Below, in pieces: positions 63,981 to 64,000 of a stretch of DNA of 64,000 bases; position 1 is the first letter of the stretch, and each line of letters begins with the position of its first letter. Below the pieces are notes generated by a model. It was not told the origin of the DNA, searched no databases, and saw nothing but the letters and a program-made list of their open reading frames with translations. The DNA comes from Allobosea sp. Root381. Lineage in GTDB: Bacteria > Pseudomonadota > Alphaproteobacteria > Rhizobiales > Beijerinckiaceae. Made by a program: the position numbers and the translations under genes. The stretch is taken from assembly GCF_001429395.1 (NCBI RefSeq), contig NZ_LMJT01000001.1, positions 524,740 to 588,739 on the forward strand, in the 5' to 3' direction.

Positions 63981-64000
63981 CCGATCTTCGTGCGCGCCCC

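Overview
The window is GC-rich chromosomal DNA from an alphaproteobacterium of the Hyphomicrobiales. The gene set (YdaS-type HTH/TorD fusion, DUF3305/DUF3306 formate dehydrogenase accessory genes, PodJ-like Sel1 protein, DUF2126/alpha-E cassette) and the many short palindromic intergenic repeats suggest a Bosea-like organism; the genus is an inference from gene content. About 55 protein genes are supported. I found no rRNA, tRNA or CRISPR array, and no transposase.

Layout. (1) 1-2.7 kb: the N-terminus of a membrane coiled-coil protein running off the left edge, then a winged-helix/TPR membrane protein. (2) 2.9-5.6 kb: an omega-amino acid:pyruvate aminotransferase and an orphan Leu/Ile/Val-type binding protein, with two evenly spaced palindromic operators between them. 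(3) 5.6-12.2 kb, minus strand: a beta-oxidation set (acyl-CoA dehydrogenase, thiolase, FadB/J-type bifunctional enzyme), a peptide deformylase homologue that has lost two metal ligands, and a MerR regulator. (4) 12.6-17.9 kb: a PodJ-like polarity protein and a TauE/TIGR02186 pair. (5) 18-37.7 kb: a large formate dehydrogenase region with moeA, mobB, the gamma/beta/alpha subunits, a small Tat-signal protein, a TorD chaperone fused to a DNA-binding domain, a block of uncharacterised genes (DUF3306, DUF3305, DUF6352-like, DUF6505-like, biotin/lipoate-ligase-like), a large iron-sulfur protein, a WD40-cytochrome c fusion, tusA, mrp, mobA, fdhD and a DUF2478 gene. (6) 37.9-44.3 kb: an O-antigen-ligase-like membrane protein and amino-acid/amide catabolic enzymes. 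(7) 44.3-52.6 kb, minus strand: eda, pgl, zwf and a five-gene oligopeptide-type ABC importer. (8) 52.9-59.8 kb: a three-gene transglutaminase / ATP-grasp+alpha-E / transglutaminase cassette of unknown product. (9) 59.9-63.9 kb: pobA, a GNAT acetyltransferase, a YigZ/IMPACT protein and a Tat-exported flavin oxidase.

How the parts work together. Region 5 holds nearly everything needed to build a periplasmic molybdenum/tungsten formate dehydrogenase: cofactor synthesis (moeA, mobB, mobA), sulfur delivery (tusA, fdhD), Fe-S loading (mrp), a chaperone (TorD), and candidate electron carriers. Regions 3 and 7 are central carbon metabolism (fatty-acid oxidation; Entner-Doudoroff/pentose phosphate entry).

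The most unusual items are: a palindromic repeat that has become 37 in-frame codons inside the DUF2126 protein; the amidoligase-like cassette around it; the HTH-TorD fusion with a perfect palindrome at its own promoter; and the conserved but unexplained formate dehydrogenase accessory block.
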